Notes: generated by a model from the sequence alone, not told the origin. A stretch of DNA of 64,000 nucleotides from CBDDKU01 sp965230375 (GCA_965230375.1 CBDDKU010000025.1:1-64000); one strand, 5' to 3'. Positions 39,201-46,794 are shown, counted from the first letter of the stretch. Made by a program: numbers and translations.

Positions 39201-40143
39201 AACTTGGGAAGCTCAATATGTCGATACTGTTGCTAGAATTGAGCCTATTGTTGTTTCTATGATTCCTGATCCATTTAATATCCCTGTTGTTGAAACAGTC
39301 AGTATTCAGGAGTATTGGAGACTGGAATCCAGCTCGAGTCCTGCTCAGGCCAATATTGAATTGAGTTGGGGTGATAGCTCTGCTGTTTCTACAAATACCG
39401 CTGAACAAAGTAACCTCTTGGTTATGTCGTATAACGACGCCACAGATTTGTGGGATTCATATGGAGGTACTGGCTTTACTTATGATGTACCAACCAATAC
39501 GGGTTCGGTGACAAGTACAGATCAGCTTTCATTTTCTACAAGATTTATCACGCTTGGATCTTCAGATGGGCTCGTAAACCCACTACCGGTAACTTGGCTT
39601 TACTTTGAGGGAGAGAACGCAGGCACGGACCATATCTTAAGATGGGCCACTGCTTCTGAGCAAGACAATGACTACTTCAGGCTTGAGCGCTCTTTTGATG
39701 CAACCCACTGGATAACGATAGCGGAAGTGGAAGGAGCTGGAAACAGTACGACAGCTTCAACTTATTCCTACATCGATACAAATGTTCCTTTTGGAATCGT
39801 TTATTACCGCTTGCGACAAGTAGATTTTCAAGGAGAGTTTGACTTCGCACCACACGTTATTAGCCTAAAAAGAGACACGTCCGATGACGAGTTGGATTTC
39901 CTGATTTATCCAAATCCAACCATAACGGGAACGGTCCAATTTAGAATGTCTAAGGCCTTTGATACCCGATTAAAAGTTTCCATATTCGATATGTCTGGGA
40001 AGCTCCTAAAGCAAGAATATGTTCAAGTAGATGGTCAAGGTACATCAGCACCAATTGAATGTGATTTCGATCCTGGGATCTATCTTTTTAGGGTTTCAAC
40101 TAACGATAAGATGCTAGCCAAGCCCTTGGTCATAACCAAGTAG
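30217..40143 (+). CDS. Giant T9SS-secreted repeat protein (3308 residues)
   Basis: Exceptionally long secreted protein. The signal peptide ends near residue 23 (LSYGQ). A LamG-like module opens with LLLWLDGSS and ends with AEIIIYEGRLP and a LRTYLWVKYGL helix. Long beta-solenoid stretches follow, with many short G-x-L-x-I/V-x-G/N-x-G/N strands (for example ITGGSLNIGNS and VNGNLEVAANSELLL). A second LamG-like module lies near residue 1680 (EALIWLDATDG ... AELIFIKRAL). More solenoid leads to an FN3-like segment (LPVTWLYFEGEN ... YYRLRQVDFQG) and the T9SS type A sorting domain (LIYPNPTI ... KPLVITK). The modules match those of the protein at 11036-15655. A surface adhesin or fibre is likely, but no ligand can be inferred. 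Confidence 0.87.
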   Translation: MLWTVRRILYSLILILLPFLSYGQFGPMGIGNQDGTPTSAGPQPRLLLWLDGSSVEPYVNNAPVTNWNDKSGNGHHFIDAGGFNAVLKSSGVFSGPSGTFTGAPETPCVQFDPIEDTRLLCSSFELPGDGYTIYFVIKSNDDNYGLFSYSGGGNDREMLIYNDNGFRQQMINTLDRASAIGDISDNNWDYGGILLSTSNSSNWEYNRNQHYEGGYNTFNGISFASSGSAMIGDTQNAADIYPNDPFVGSIAEIIIYEGRLPRPHTRLLRTYLWVKYGLNGSGNSAWDKYHGNMESASGEEWGGKFYTPIGIGRDNGSPNAGSINEARLEGLVLRVNNGEWTQNRTYLCAGLVGSTVTSVPTNSVVTQGLGSLPSVLERWSRLWEITGQDGNSQVYQIGFDFGEGIDGDNPQGAENYVLLYRDDETSGDFSILPVADNNKFILDDEIVFRVPKSQLLTHGRFYTVGTTDAASSLTGQIRRTWYAYQSGDWSDPLTWTLDGSSAPSYVNPDNDVPNVFDNVFIGAGRTVLVDQTLPDHGELRVFGTLDCASSPQASFTTIGGSGLIRCSSGNFPDGNSSSFADPVFGGTLEFYGAGGFIQTSDLELNKLKIAFNSSSNELTLAADLTTNGQFEINRGILRINNTANVSRSITSNDLVLVESLGRILVSTDPGLTKHQWYFNGDFINSGGEVRFTNRTSATYANYNSNEGTDIVEAFFTSDNENQLLRANGLTLLSRIVVDKGIDQTYTLSIESNNANYFKLLGYCNYNMGSSDYFSASQNTNSFALVNGTAEIRENIFIPLHANNGNYNINRTAQLWINGGEATKGPLGGSSTGGGLVPYGTLKVSDGVMNSFCISGLTTRDNGLIQVDGGVVNTNSIRTSVLGAENIGGLIINDGIVNVDGNLPGGARPEYYTLSLTYPGNLFQMTGGTLNVTGPTSSGLIFINSDPENTSVSGGTVALDVSDTDNNYKITSRAAFWNLSLTRSSTSSTQRNFKVLGGDSGTDDANEVLPIQDLVIKNNLSITGSNNPKIEMGVAGSPADLYLDGNFTIGNGCEYIHNDNTTYFVGTANSSLTFGGSSTFPFYNVEVNKDLDSRFVSIQPSGPNPAMDILGSLSLDKGYFDNNNRNVNVLGTFTNRTQFGDSESTGFLTLSGTSGRQELISEGGIVHRMTIDNTDGVTLLNDELKIRDRLIFTNGSFFIGDNKLRFESTVTNPIQGWNSVDRFIVCSGNASAGGVEILNHSSSQTIYYHFGVSTGTGQKYTQAAIHINSGWSDDGFIQITPVDTLLSTADLSGTADYLNYYWKVSSSGFTVKPNVSHRFIYDDSDVVGTEANLESGRVLSSMPFTRSLDNSPATSHISVGSNQIFYNGTDQALQLTTGIGTTLVDANYTAGAADRFPVGSSPDVFYSRNPAVGAAWDNPANWNKLSDCGGCTDINDYHSTSSPESVIDYPESGDIAVIGFNVDSPYRPHVYSAPPGGIEAAQIIFTPLQDASGNLQPRYYGPSIADIAIIRPTLDLSATSDIIKVSQIAGEGAIMLRENIDLGVTDLGDFLSRDSSVIVLNNGSPVPFTYDFLPSEVPNLFLAETSAIITSDIRVNGNLEVAANSELLLNENNGGDIEIQGDLILDKYQLSTGNPQVLFNKRGSLKTIEVHGDVKLYGSSAYIGINPTSSIPADPLDPWTPDELEALIWLDATDGITTSGGKVTAWQDKATGSYIATQGDSNKQPTYQIGINGLNTVRFDGSDDFLAIPHSNELNILANQDFEIFGVQKFDNPASATPSEYAVMFGKGTWGSRNFMFYLALGAFRCALDAGQLGLVAPNNQTNTPNLGWARRQGNTAYLYNTVGGSISDPNVASATGLNNTHDLTIGAAEDGTERFMDGDIAELIFIKRALTNDERQKTEGFLAHKWGLEDELPDGHPYKNEIPYIGVENTSEEAQLIVEGDIIQDLTNTSSSDNGIELYNTDSETTFVNLVLTGDGENEFDNLSGPTPRFWKLTVDKGINTSSGFTFNTDVDVDGPANETDKPVNIQNGLLQLNDSGINIDLSTGGGDFVIPSTGGLELNDGALRVTGPETGILLSGSLNITGGSLNIGNSEGVSNYIEYGGGSSPKINISGGSLIVGSQIRRNISSTGGALDYRQSGGSVLIGRYSSPEPSRGMLEVVNSGSRFDHTGGTLTFVRGINTSTSPSLLISPTTSNVSGASEIIIGNADSPSGGAIQNFSIQSTIPLNSLTINSTNQPVVNLLTNSLELEGNLTIESGAELNCGDRDLIIHGDISNDGELSSASGGLILMHDIMGTISGSGSFDLYDLERIGPSGITDVQTDLVVQNNFTNDEGEMEFGTNTLSVKANVITDGILSFDDTSEGLIMDGTDEQVLTRTGSGQSEIDVLTINNTSGITIPAGFFEFVINNNLRMQSGVFSLTGNLLEMASGSRFTPVNAFSESNMIVTGGAFANFGLLLHVPANSTDDVFVPLGIDRYMPVNLDFSQPTYSSGTTASTYLLRLNQPENGVVVLDSEAPNPEINDLNNVLGMFFSVDGSNIGNGLNMDLKLQYDQQYVQVTAPYTEEDYIAARVLADETTISKLGQLAVDETNNILTFNLQGDFLGDEFAVDGDYFAGVDDAIPNTIPVYVTNSAFVQVNNGTTGYDVAVPGGGAPTGALVIVDSGDILNFNIDGVNFYRTEIEAGSVVIIDRTNLHRLGRVSGTGSILVRGTGILPSGDYTDFFGCAGGGLSFQANSTESFEVLSNMPPIRQVSLIGPGEITISESEVNICNNLTITNGGTINAPNSNDLNIDGNLVVESGTFDFRQGTANIAGDLLITGSTSAGGQIISGNNGVVIVDGDLTIGGKGMGLGTIFRETHVKGNVSKTTTPTLGSFQEGNDGARLIFDGSSPQTITGDFSGASDIPSLELDNPTGLTLGGAVEITEELFLTDGNIFTDGSDLIRLTSDGAQVTPSGGQPSSFIDGPMQWILSATTAKRIFPLGMNDRHRPLGVSNRTTAQTWEAQYVDTVARIEPIVVSMIPDPFNIPVVETVSIQEYWRLESSSSPAQANIELSWGDSSAVSTNTAEQSNLLVMSYNDATDLWDSYGGTGFTYDVPTNTGSVTSTDQLSFSTRFITLGSSDGLVNPLPVTWLYFEGENAGTDHILRWATASEQDNDYFRLERSFDATHWITIAEVEGAGNSTTASTYSYIDTNVPFGIVYYRLRQVDFQGEFDFAPHVISLKRDTSDDELDFLIYPNPTITGTVQFRMSKAFDTRLKVSIFDMSGKLLKQEYVQVDGQGTSAPIECDFDPGIYLFRVSTNDKMLAKPLVITK

Positions 40144-40514
40144 TCCCAGCTCCTTTTTCATCCACCGAATCCGCTTCAGGCGGAGAAGTTGGAATTCCGT
40201 ATTCGACTGTGTAAACTGATTCAATCCGCTTTCGCTACCGCGCGATTAGCCGAAGGCGTATCGCGTGGTTTCTCGGGGGTGCTCATAAACACCGCTGCAA
40301 TCAGATATAAAACACCAACTCTTTATGAGTAGGGGGCTCATAATTGCCCGATGGATTACAAACAGAATGTTGAACCAAAACGGTCAACTGTATTTAGGGA
40401 AGTACAAAACTGTCCATTGTCAATTATCCATTGTCAACTATTCAAGTGTCCATTGTCAACTATTCAAGCATCCTGCGGCATCAATAGATGGAAACACCTC
40501 GGTTAAATCAACAC
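40144..40514. other. Intergenic region with GC hairpins and a period-7 array
   Basis: Gap of 371 bases between convergent genes. It holds a TCCGC/GCGGA hairpin (40170-40184), further GC-rich palindromic sequence to about 40267, and the heptamer array at 40411-40468. No gene is visible. Confidence 0.5.
40411..40468. repeat. Period-7 degenerate array near the DUF1015 3' end
   Basis: About eight units such as GTCCATT, GTCAATT, ATCCATT and GTCAACT. It lies about 46 bases past the stop of the minus-strand DUF1015 gene. Confidence 0.75.
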
Positions 40515-41759
40515 CTAGCTCAACGGCATAATCGTCAGCCCACTGCGCAACTTTGGCTCGATATACGTACTCTTAGGCGGCATAATCTCATTGGCATCCG
40601 CTACGGCAAATAGTTCGTCGGTACTCACCGGGTGCAGCGTAAAAATCGCCGACACCTCACCCTTATCTACTTTTTTCTCAAGCTTCCTTGGCGATTGGAT
40701 CCCAGGGACAAACTGAATCCTCGGGTCTGTCTTTTGATCTAATATTCCAAAAATGGGCTCCAATACGTGCTTAGTTAAAAGCATGGGGTCGAGCTGACCA
40801 ACTACTGTTTTGAAGGAAATGTCCGACGATTTCAATTTCAGGCTATACCACCCGCTTGGAAGCCGCATCCCAAATTCAAAACGCTTTTCTGGACAGATAC
40901 TTTTCTCAGATTTCTCAACGTCAAAGTGAGAAGAAAGCTTATTTATCAAATCAGCTTCGTCGAGCGGCTCACCCAAATTAATCAAACGGTGAAACGATTC
41001 AATTTCGAGAATGGAGTCGGGAATAATCAGAGCTAGTGCATAATTGCAAATATCAGTCGGCGACCAATTATTTCTCGCCCTTCGGTTTTCTCCTAGCTTG
41101 GCTGAACTTGCCATCCGATGATGCCCATCGGCGATGTAGAGGTTTTCAATATTCGCAAAGCGATTTTGAATCTCTTCAATATCGCCCTTTTGGTCAATGA
41201 TCCACATCTCATGCCTAATCCGATCTGTGGTTGTGAAGTCGTACTCCGCCGGATTCTGACAATACTTCTCAGCGAGATCGGGTAAATTGATATGTCCTTT
41301 TTCCTTGTAAGTCAGTAGGACTGGCTCGGCATTAAAGTCGCAGGTGTCCAGGTACTCTGTAAACACTTCAACCCGCTGTGTCAGGGTTTCTTCGTGAATT
41401 TTAATCTTTCCATCCAAGTATTCCTGAACCTGCACCCCACAGATGATTCCCATAAAACTTCGACGCGGAGTCACTTGCTTGTACAAGTAGAAGGCAGGTT
41501 TGGCATCTTTCAATAAGAAATTATCCTCTATAAACTCTTCATAACGCTCCTTAACCTTCAGAAACCGCTCGGGGGAGTTGGGTTCAGACTTTACCCGCTT
41601 CCCGAACTCTGGGTTGATAATATGGATAAACGAGAAAGGATTCTCTTTCAATTTTCGTTTTAGCGCCTTTGGCTTGTATGTCACGTAAGATCGCGAAGCA
41701 ACAAGGTGCACCTTATCCTTCGGCGGTCTTACAGATTGAAAGGGAATAATCTCAGCCAT
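40515..41759 (-). CDS. DUF1015 family protein
   Basis: Protein of 414 residues with the family hallmarks: an N-terminal I-x-P-F-x-x-x-R/P stretch, HIINPEFG, AFYLYKQ, GIICGVQVQEYLDG, the metal-site-like IADGHHRMASS and a late LDPMLLTKHVLEPIFGI. The conserved HHR block suggests a metal-dependent or nucleotide-binding activity, but no reaction is established. No signal peptide. It seems to be a single-gene unit: the next gene upstream (rpsA) ends 142 bases away with its own terminator between. Confidence 0.9.
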   Translation of the reverse strand: MAEIIPFQSVRPPKDKVHLVASRSYVTYKPKALKRKLKENPFSFIHIINPEFGKRVKSEPNSPERFLKVKERYEEFIEDNFLLKDAKPAFYLYKQVTPRRSFMGIICGVQVQEYLDGKIKIHEETLTQRVEVFTEYLDTCDFNAEPVLLTYKEKGHINLPDLAEKYCQNPAEYDFTTTDRIRHEMWIIDQKGDIEEIQNRFANIENLYIADGHHRMASSAKLGENRRARNNWSPTDICNYALALIIPDSILEIESFHRLINLGEPLDEADLINKLSSHFDVEKSEKSICPEKRFEFGMRLPSGWYSLKLKSSDISFKTVVGQLDPMLLTKHVLEPIFGILDQKTDPRIQFVPGIQSPRKLEKKVDKGEVSAIFTLHPVSTDELFAVADANEIMPPKSTYIEPKLRSGLTIMPLS

Positions 41760-41823
41760 AGTTTACTGAATAGGGAAGCGAAAATAAGCGATTCACAAGA
41801 GATTGCAAGCGCTTAATGATCAT

Positions 41824-41856
41824 AAAAAAGCCCCCCTGACATTTGTCTGGGGGGCC
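41824..41856 (-). terminator. Rho-independent terminator after rpsA
   Basis: Minus-strand stem of six G-C pairs flanked by GAC/GTC, with a short AAAT loop, followed by a run of six T. It lies about 45 bases past the rpsA stop. Confidence 0.88.
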
Positions 41857-41901
41857 TTACTATTCTTTAAGAGCCAAGCTCAAACTTTAATAAGTCAATG
41901 A

Positions 41902-43962
41902 TTACTTATCGTTGTTTTCGCCTTTCTCCATTTCTGACTTTAGATCGGCAAGGACGTTCAAGTCTCCAAGAGTCGTTTTCTCTTGTTTTCCTTGGATGTC
42001 CTTAACAGCCTTCGATGCAGTTTTAGCAGCTGCTCTACGCTCGTTACCTTCTTTAGCTTTTGTAAGCTTCGGATCTTCTTCAAACGTACGTGTGTGAGAT
42101 ACCATAATTCTTCTGCTATTCTTGTTGAATTCAAGAACGATAAAGTCTAGTTTCTCATCAACTTTCGCAGTGCTACCATCTTCTTTGCGAAGGTGCTTAA
42201 CTGGCGTTACCGCTTCTACACCGTAAGGCATAGCAATAATCGCCGTATTATTGTCGATTGAAGTTACTGTTCCTTCGTGACTAGATCCTTCAACGAAGAT
42301 AGTCTCGAATACATCCCATGGATTCTCTTCAAGCTGCTTGTGACCCAAGCTCAATCTTCTATTCTCTTCGTCTACTTCAAGAACGACAACTTCCATCTCA
42401 TCACCGATGTTACAGAACTCAGATGGGTGCTTAACTTTCTTAGACCAGCTCAAATCAGAGATGTGAACCAATCCGTCTACTCCTTCTTCCAACTCGACAA
42501 ATACACCGAAGTTAGTGAAGTTTCTAACTGAAGATTTGTGCTTGCTACCTACTGGGTATTTTGTAGCGATATCAGCCCATGGATCTGGCATCAATTGCTT
42601 GATACCTAGTGACATTTTGCGCTCTTCGCGATCCAATGTCAATACCACCGCTTCTACTTCATCTCCAACTTTCAAGAAGTCTTGTGCACTTCTCAAGTGT
42701 TGTGACCAAGACATTTCGCTAACGTGAACAAGACCTTCAACACCAGGAGCAATCTCAACAAAGGCACCGTAGTCGGCCATAACCACTACCTTACCTTTTA
42801 CGCTGCTACCAACTTGAACATCTTCGCCAAGTGTATCCCATGGATGCTCGCTAAGCTGCTTCAATCCAAGAGCGATACGCTTCTTGTCGTCGTCGAAATC
42901 TAGAATTACAACATTCAACTTTTGATCCAATTCCACGATCTCTTCTGGGTGGTTGATACGTCCCCAACTCAAGTCGGTGATGTGAATCAATCCGTCTACT
43001 CCACCAAGGTCGATAAACACACCGTAAGAAGTGATGTTCTTAACGATTCCTTCAAGAACCTGACCTTTCTCAAGACCACCGATAATTTGCTTCTTCTGCT
43101 CTTCAAGCTCAGCTTCGATAAGCGCTTTGTGAGAAACAACAACGTTTTTGAACTCGTGGTTGATTTTTACAACCTTAAACTCCATGTTCTTACCTACGTA
43201 AATATCGTAGTCACGGATAGGCTTCACATCGATCTGTGAACCTGGAAGGAAGGCCTCGATTCCGAATACATCGGCGATCAAACCACCCTTCGTACGACAC
43301 TTAATGTGACCAGTAATCACTTTGTCAGTATCAAGTGCTTCGTTTACAAGACGCCATGCTTCGTGCATACGGGCAGTCTTGTGAGATATTTTTAGCTGAC
43401 CGTCGCGGTCTTCTAGCGTATCTACATATACGTCCACAACATCACCTACCTTCAGGTCAGGATTGTAACGGAATTCTGATGCTGCTACGATACCTTCAGA
43501 TTTGTAGTTGATGTTTACAACTACTTCTTTCTTGGTTAGGTCAACAACACTTCCTTTTACAACTTCACCTTGCTGCACAGCGTTAAGCGTATCCGCGTAA
43601 AGTGTGTCTAGACTAGATCTGTCTTCAGCTGAATAACTGTCCACACCTTCTTCATAGGCGTCCCAGTCAAAATTTTCAAGGTCTATTGCCGGAGCTGCAG
43701 GCTCAGCTTTACCACCTTTATCGTCAGAATCATCCGACTTAGCTTCTTTTGTTTTTGCTTCTTCTTTAGGCGCCGTAGCTTCAGCGGAGGCGTCAGCAGT
43801 TGTTTCTTCCTTTGAAGCCGGAGCTTTTGTTTCTTCTTCAGAAGCTGTAGCTTCAGCGGAGGTGTCAGCAGATGCTTCAGTTTTTTTCGTTTCTTCCGCA
43901 GAGGCCTCAGCCTTTTGCGTTTTTTCTACTTCTTCAGAAGCTTTTTTTTCTTCGTTTGCCAT
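41902..43962 (-). CDS. rpsA: 30S ribosomal protein S1
   Basis: Protein of 686 residues that helps mRNA bind the small subunit. After about 95 residues of Ala/Glu/Lys/Thr-rich low-complexity sequence come six S1 (OB-fold) domains: the first two are divergent (VVKGSVVDLTKKEVVVNI, GIEAFLPGSQIDV), the next three canonical (GVFIDLGGVDGLIHITDLSW, GAFVEIAPGVEGLVHVSEMSW, GVFVELEEGVDGLVHISDLSW), and the sixth degenerate. A Lys-rich tail ends the protein. The long acidic N-terminal extension contains imperfect repeats of an SAEATA-x-EE unit. The leader has a -7 box and two hairpins, suggesting control of its own synthesis (inference). Confidence 0.95.
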   Translation of the reverse strand: MANEEKKASEEVEKTQKAEASAEETKKTEASADTSAEATASEEETKAPASKEETTADASAEATAPKEEAKTKEAKSDDSDDKGGKAEPAAPAIDLENFDWDAYEEGVDSYSAEDRSSLDTLYADTLNAVQQGEVVKGSVVDLTKKEVVVNINYKSEGIVAASEFRYNPDLKVGDVVDVYVDTLEDRDGQLKISHKTARMHEAWRLVNEALDTDKVITGHIKCRTKGGLIADVFGIEAFLPGSQIDVKPIRDYDIYVGKNMEFKVVKINHEFKNVVVSHKALIEAELEEQKKQIIGGLEKGQVLEGIVKNITSYGVFIDLGGVDGLIHITDLSWGRINHPEEIVELDQKLNVVILDFDDDKKRIALGLKQLSEHPWDTLGEDVQVGSSVKGKVVVMADYGAFVEIAPGVEGLVHVSEMSWSQHLRSAQDFLKVGDEVEAVVLTLDREERKMSLGIKQLMPDPWADIATKYPVGSKHKSSVRNFTNFGVFVELEEGVDGLVHISDLSWSKKVKHPSEFCNIGDEMEVVVLEVDEENRRLSLGHKQLEENPWDVFETIFVEGSSHEGTVTSIDNNTAIIAMPYGVEAVTPVKHLRKEDGSTAKVDEKLDFIVLEFNKNSRRIMVSHTRTFEEDPKLTKAKEGNERRAAAKTASKAVKDIQGKQEKTTLGDLNVLADLKSEMEKGENNDK

Positions 43963-43980
43963 TCGGCTAATCGTTTGTAT

Positions 43981-44038
43981 CTCAGGGTGTGATGGCCACC
44001 TGAGAGTGGTTATAAATAAAGCCCGCCATCAAGGCTTT
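43981..44038 (-). promoter_or_regulatory. Structured 5' leader of rpsA
   Basis: Two hairpins lie between the likely transcription start and the rpsA ATG: AAAGCC/GGCTTT (44018-44038) and CTCAGG-TG/CA-CCTGAG type (43981-44004). Ribosomal protein genes are often autoregulated through such leaders; no known S1-leader motif was recognised. Confidence 0.45.
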
Positions 44039-44052
44039 ATTATTTCGGAGCG

Positions 44053-44060
44053 CAAAGATA
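44053..44060 (-). promoter_or_regulatory. -7 box (TATCTTTG) for rpsA
   Basis: Exact TAnnTTTG match on the minus strand. The transcript would have a leader of about 85 bases. Confidence 0.6.
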
Positions 44061-44369
44061 GTGTTTTTTAATCAGAAAATCAGGGCCTTATACCAGTAAA
44101 TACTGGCCATCTACTAAACCCTTCATTTACCCAAAATCCTTACCTGTTTACCAGGAAGCTAGGGAGAGGACACTCATCTCAACAAAACTGAAAACTCCTC
44201 TCAAAAAAAACCTTCACACCCTCAATTAATCCTTTTCTATTTTCAAACATCCTAACGCTAAGTTCCCACCCAAAACCCTTCCCCCTTTGGTAGGTGATAA
44301 CCCCGATATTGGCATACCTAAGTTATTTCGAGAACATATAGTCATTTAAGGTTCAGGCTATGGATCATA

Positions 44370-44630
44370 TTGGCTCACAGCTTGCAAAATTGGAGTCTGA
44401 CAAATCGTAGTGGCAGTCGTGAGCCAACTCTCGGCCTTAATTTTATTCTCTTAGAAACTCTGAAATAAGCGAAAGTCCACCGCACCCATGTTTGAGCTCA
44501 GGTATCGGAAGCTCTGCTTCCGCTAATACCGTTCGCGAGTTTGGGTAAGGTGCTGTAGTGTTTTCTAGAGTTTCAAGAAATAAAATTACAGCCCTGATCT
44601 TTTGTTCCTTTTGCATCAAGGTAAAAGGAA
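44370..44630 (+). repeat. Structured dispersed repeat, copy B
   Basis: Has the opening helix TTGGCTCAC/GTGAGCCAA, the long-range arms, the GGTAT-CGGAAGC/GCTTCCG-ATACC hairpin and the final TTCCTTTTGC/GTAAAAGGAA hairpin. It lacks the two middle hairpins present in A, C and E. Flanks shared with copy E extend the homology to about 44308-44697. Confidence 0.9.
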
Positions 44631-44815
44631 GTGTAAAAGACAAACTTTTACCTAGAAGCATTATCGCTGCCGTATTCTGGGCCATCACCTTTTGGTAGGG
44701 GGCTAGAGGGAGGACAAGACAATTCCAAAAAATCCCCAAACATTTACCCCTTTTCGAATGTCATGAGGTAACTAAATACAACATTTAATAACAAATCCAC
44801 CATCCAACATTTCAA

Positions 44816-44823
44816 TACCTTTG
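44816..44823 (+). promoter_or_regulatory. -7 box (TACCTTTG) for ispH
   Basis: Exact TAnnTTTG match 19 bases before the ATG at 44843. Confidence 0.6.
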
Positions 44824-44842
44824 CACCAACACATACTCCCAC

Positions 44843-46066
44843 ATGAAGGAATTCGATATCCCTACATTCTATAGATCTCCAATAATCGGAAAAGTTAAAG
44901 CCGCCAGAAAGACCTCTGATCCGCGCAAAAAGGACTTCACCCCAACAAAGCTCGATTTTGGCCCGGTTGAATTCTTGATTCCCCGACACTTTGGATTCTG
45001 CTACGGTGTGGAAAACGCCATCGAAATTTCCTACCGTGCCATTGAAGAAAATCCGGGTAAGCGAATTTTCCTGCTGAGTCAGATGATTCACAACCCCGAA
45101 GTAAACGCTGACCTTCAGTCGCGTGGCATCGAGTTCATCATGGATACCGAAGGAAACCAGTTCATTCCATGGGAAGAGCTTCGATCTGACGACATCGTTA
45201 TAATACCTGCTTTTGGAACGACGGTTGAAATCATGAATCTCCTCGAAGAAAAGGGAATCAAAACCGAATCGTACAATACCACGTGCCCCTTTGTCGAAAA
45301 GGTATGGAAACGATCAGCAAAACTAGGTGCTGACCAATATGCTGTGGTCATCCACGGAAAGCATAAACACGAAGAAACCAGAGCTACTTTCTCCCACAGC
45401 TATCAAGGAGCCCCTTCAGTGGTGGTGAAGGATATGAAAGAAGCTGTTCTCCTGGCTGACGTGATCAAAGGGGATAAGGACTCTGATTTTTTCTACGATT
45501 ATTTTGAAGGAAAGTATAGTCAGGGTTTCGATCCTGCGAAGGATTTAAAAAAGCTCGGTGTAGTGAACCAAACCACGATGTTGGCTACCGAGACTCAGGC
45601 TATTGCCGACTTCCTCAAGGAAGTGATGATCGAAACGTTCGGTGAAGAAAACTACAAAGACCATTTCGCTGATACCCGAGATACCTTGTGTTATGCCACC
45701 AACGATAACCAGCAGGCCACATACGGGGTATTAGAACACGATGCCGATTTGGCGCTCGTAGTGGGAGGGTACAACAGCTCCAATACATCGCATATCGCAG
45801 AGCTCTGTGAGCGGAAGCTACCCACGTACTTCATCAAATCAGATGAGGAGATTAAATCTCGCTCCGAAATTAATCACTTCAACTATCCTGAAAAGAAGCT
45901 TGAGCTAACCGAGAATTGGCTGCCTGAATCGGAGAAGGTCACCGTGATATTGACGAGTGGAGCTTCCTGCCCTGATGCTGTTGTTGATCGAGTAATGCAA
46001 AAGGTTTTGAGCTTCTTCCCATCGATTAAATCCGTGGAACAAGCTATCGAAGAATCGGCTATTTAG
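44843..46066 (+). CDS. ispH: 4-hydroxy-3-methylbut-2-enyl diphosphate reductase
   Basis: Cytoplasmic iron-sulfur enzyme of 407 residues that makes IPP and DMAPP in the last step of the MEP isoprenoid pathway. The three cluster cysteines are seen in HFGFCYGVENA (Cys 53), NTTCPFVEK and SGASCPDAVVD. Conserved HGKHKHEET and TMLATETQ-like segments are also present. The protein is about 90 residues longer than E. coli IspH, with a longer N terminus and an insert (DKDSDFFYDYFEGKYSQGFD), as is usual for the long form in Bacteroidetes. Its 3' end overlaps the convergent cmk gene by eight bases. Confidence 0.94.
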   Translation: MKEFDIPTFYRSPIIGKVKAARKTSDPRKKDFTPTKLDFGPVEFLIPRHFGFCYGVENAIEISYRAIEENPGKRIFLLSQMIHNPEVNADLQSRGIEFIMDTEGNQFIPWEELRSDDIVIIPAFGTTVEIMNLLEEKGIKTESYNTTCPFVEKVWKRSAKLGADQYAVVIHGKHKHEETRATFSHSYQGAPSVVVKDMKEAVLLADVIKGDKDSDFFYDYFEGKYSQGFDPAKDLKKLGVVNQTTMLATETQAIADFLKEVMIETFGEENYKDHFADTRDTLCYATNDNQQATYGVLEHDADLALVVGGYNSSNTSHIAELCERKLPTYFIKSDEEIKSRSEINHFNYPEKKLELTENWLPESEKVTVILTSGASCPDAVVDRVMQKVLSFFPSIKSVEQAIEESAI

Positions 46067-46751
46067 GCTGAGCGACTAGACTTTCTACCCAAGAATTCAC
46101 AAGGCTGAGCTGTTCTTCTCTTGTTAGATTGGTATTGTCGAGTACTCGTGCATCTTCCACCTGTATGAGCGGATCTTCCGCTCGATGAGTATCAATATAA
46201 TCGCGCTTTTCGAGATTCTCCTTAACCTCTGCCATCGTCACCGGCCCATTTCCTTTGGCTACAAGCTCATCGTACCGCCGTTGCGCTCTGACATCCGGGT
46301 CGGCCGTCATAAATACTTTAAGCTCTGCATCGGGAAGCACGGCACTTCCAATATCTCTTCCATCCATCACGACCCCACCGCTTTTGGCCATTTCCTGCTG
46401 TAGGTGTTTGAGCTTTGAGCGCACCGCTTTTACCTTGCTTATCTGGCTCACGTGGTTGGATACTTCCAGACTTCTGATCTCATCCTCTACATCTTGACCG
46501 TTCAAAACAGTTCGAACCAAATCACCTTTTCGTGTGAAGGTGATGGTTACATCTTTGAGAACTGAAATCAATCTTTCTTCATCCAAACCGATGTCCGAAA
46601 ACAGGCCTTGACGCATAGCAAAAAGGGTAACCGCTCGGTACATTGCTCCCGTGTCGATATAGATAAAACCCCGAAGCTTAGCCAGATTTTTGGCTAGGGT
46701 GCTCTTTCCGCAAGAAGAATAGCCGTCTATGGCAATGTTGATAGCCTTCAC
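46059..46751 (-). CDS. cmk: Cytidylate kinase
   Basis: Cytoplasmic enzyme of 230 residues that phosphorylates CMP and dCMP with ATP. The P-loop is GYSSCGKS (10-17), followed by IDTGAMYRAVT, MDGRDIGSAVLPDAELKVFMTAD and the late DNTNLTREEQ, all standard for bacterial Cmk. It lies 43 bases downstream of the porQ-like gene on the same strand; porQ-cmk adjacency is common in Bacteroidetes. Its stop overlaps that of ispH. Confidence 0.94.
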   Translation of the reverse strand: MKAINIAIDGYSSCGKSTLAKNLAKLRGFIYIDTGAMYRAVTLFAMRQGLFSDIGLDEERLISVLKDVTITFTRKGDLVRTVLNGQDVEDEIRSLEVSNHVSQISKVKAVRSKLKHLQQEMAKSGGVVMDGRDIGSAVLPDAELKVFMTADPDVRAQRRYDELVAKGNGPVTMAEVKENLEKRDYIDTHRAEDPLIQVEDARVLDNTNLTREEQLSLVNSWVESLVAQPK

Positions 46752-46794
46752 ATCTGCGAAGATAGATGTCCATCTTCAACTCTGGGAAATCAGA

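Larger units (their letters stand above)
43963..44842. other. Divergent intergenic region with repeat copy B
   Basis: Gap of 880 bases between rpsA and ispH. It contains the rpsA leader and promoter, repeat copy B (44370-44630, with homology to copy E extending to about 44308 and 44697) and the ispH -7 box. The stretch 44100-44300 shows nothing recognisable. The open frame on the minus strand over 44443-44739 belongs to the repeat and is not called. Confidence 0.6.

Noticed and set aside
44443..44739. Minus-strand open frame of 98 codons over repeat copy B, and the similar ones at 10756-10950 and 63603-63842
   Set aside because: They consist of the structured repeat and differ in length and end; kept only as a finding, not as genes.
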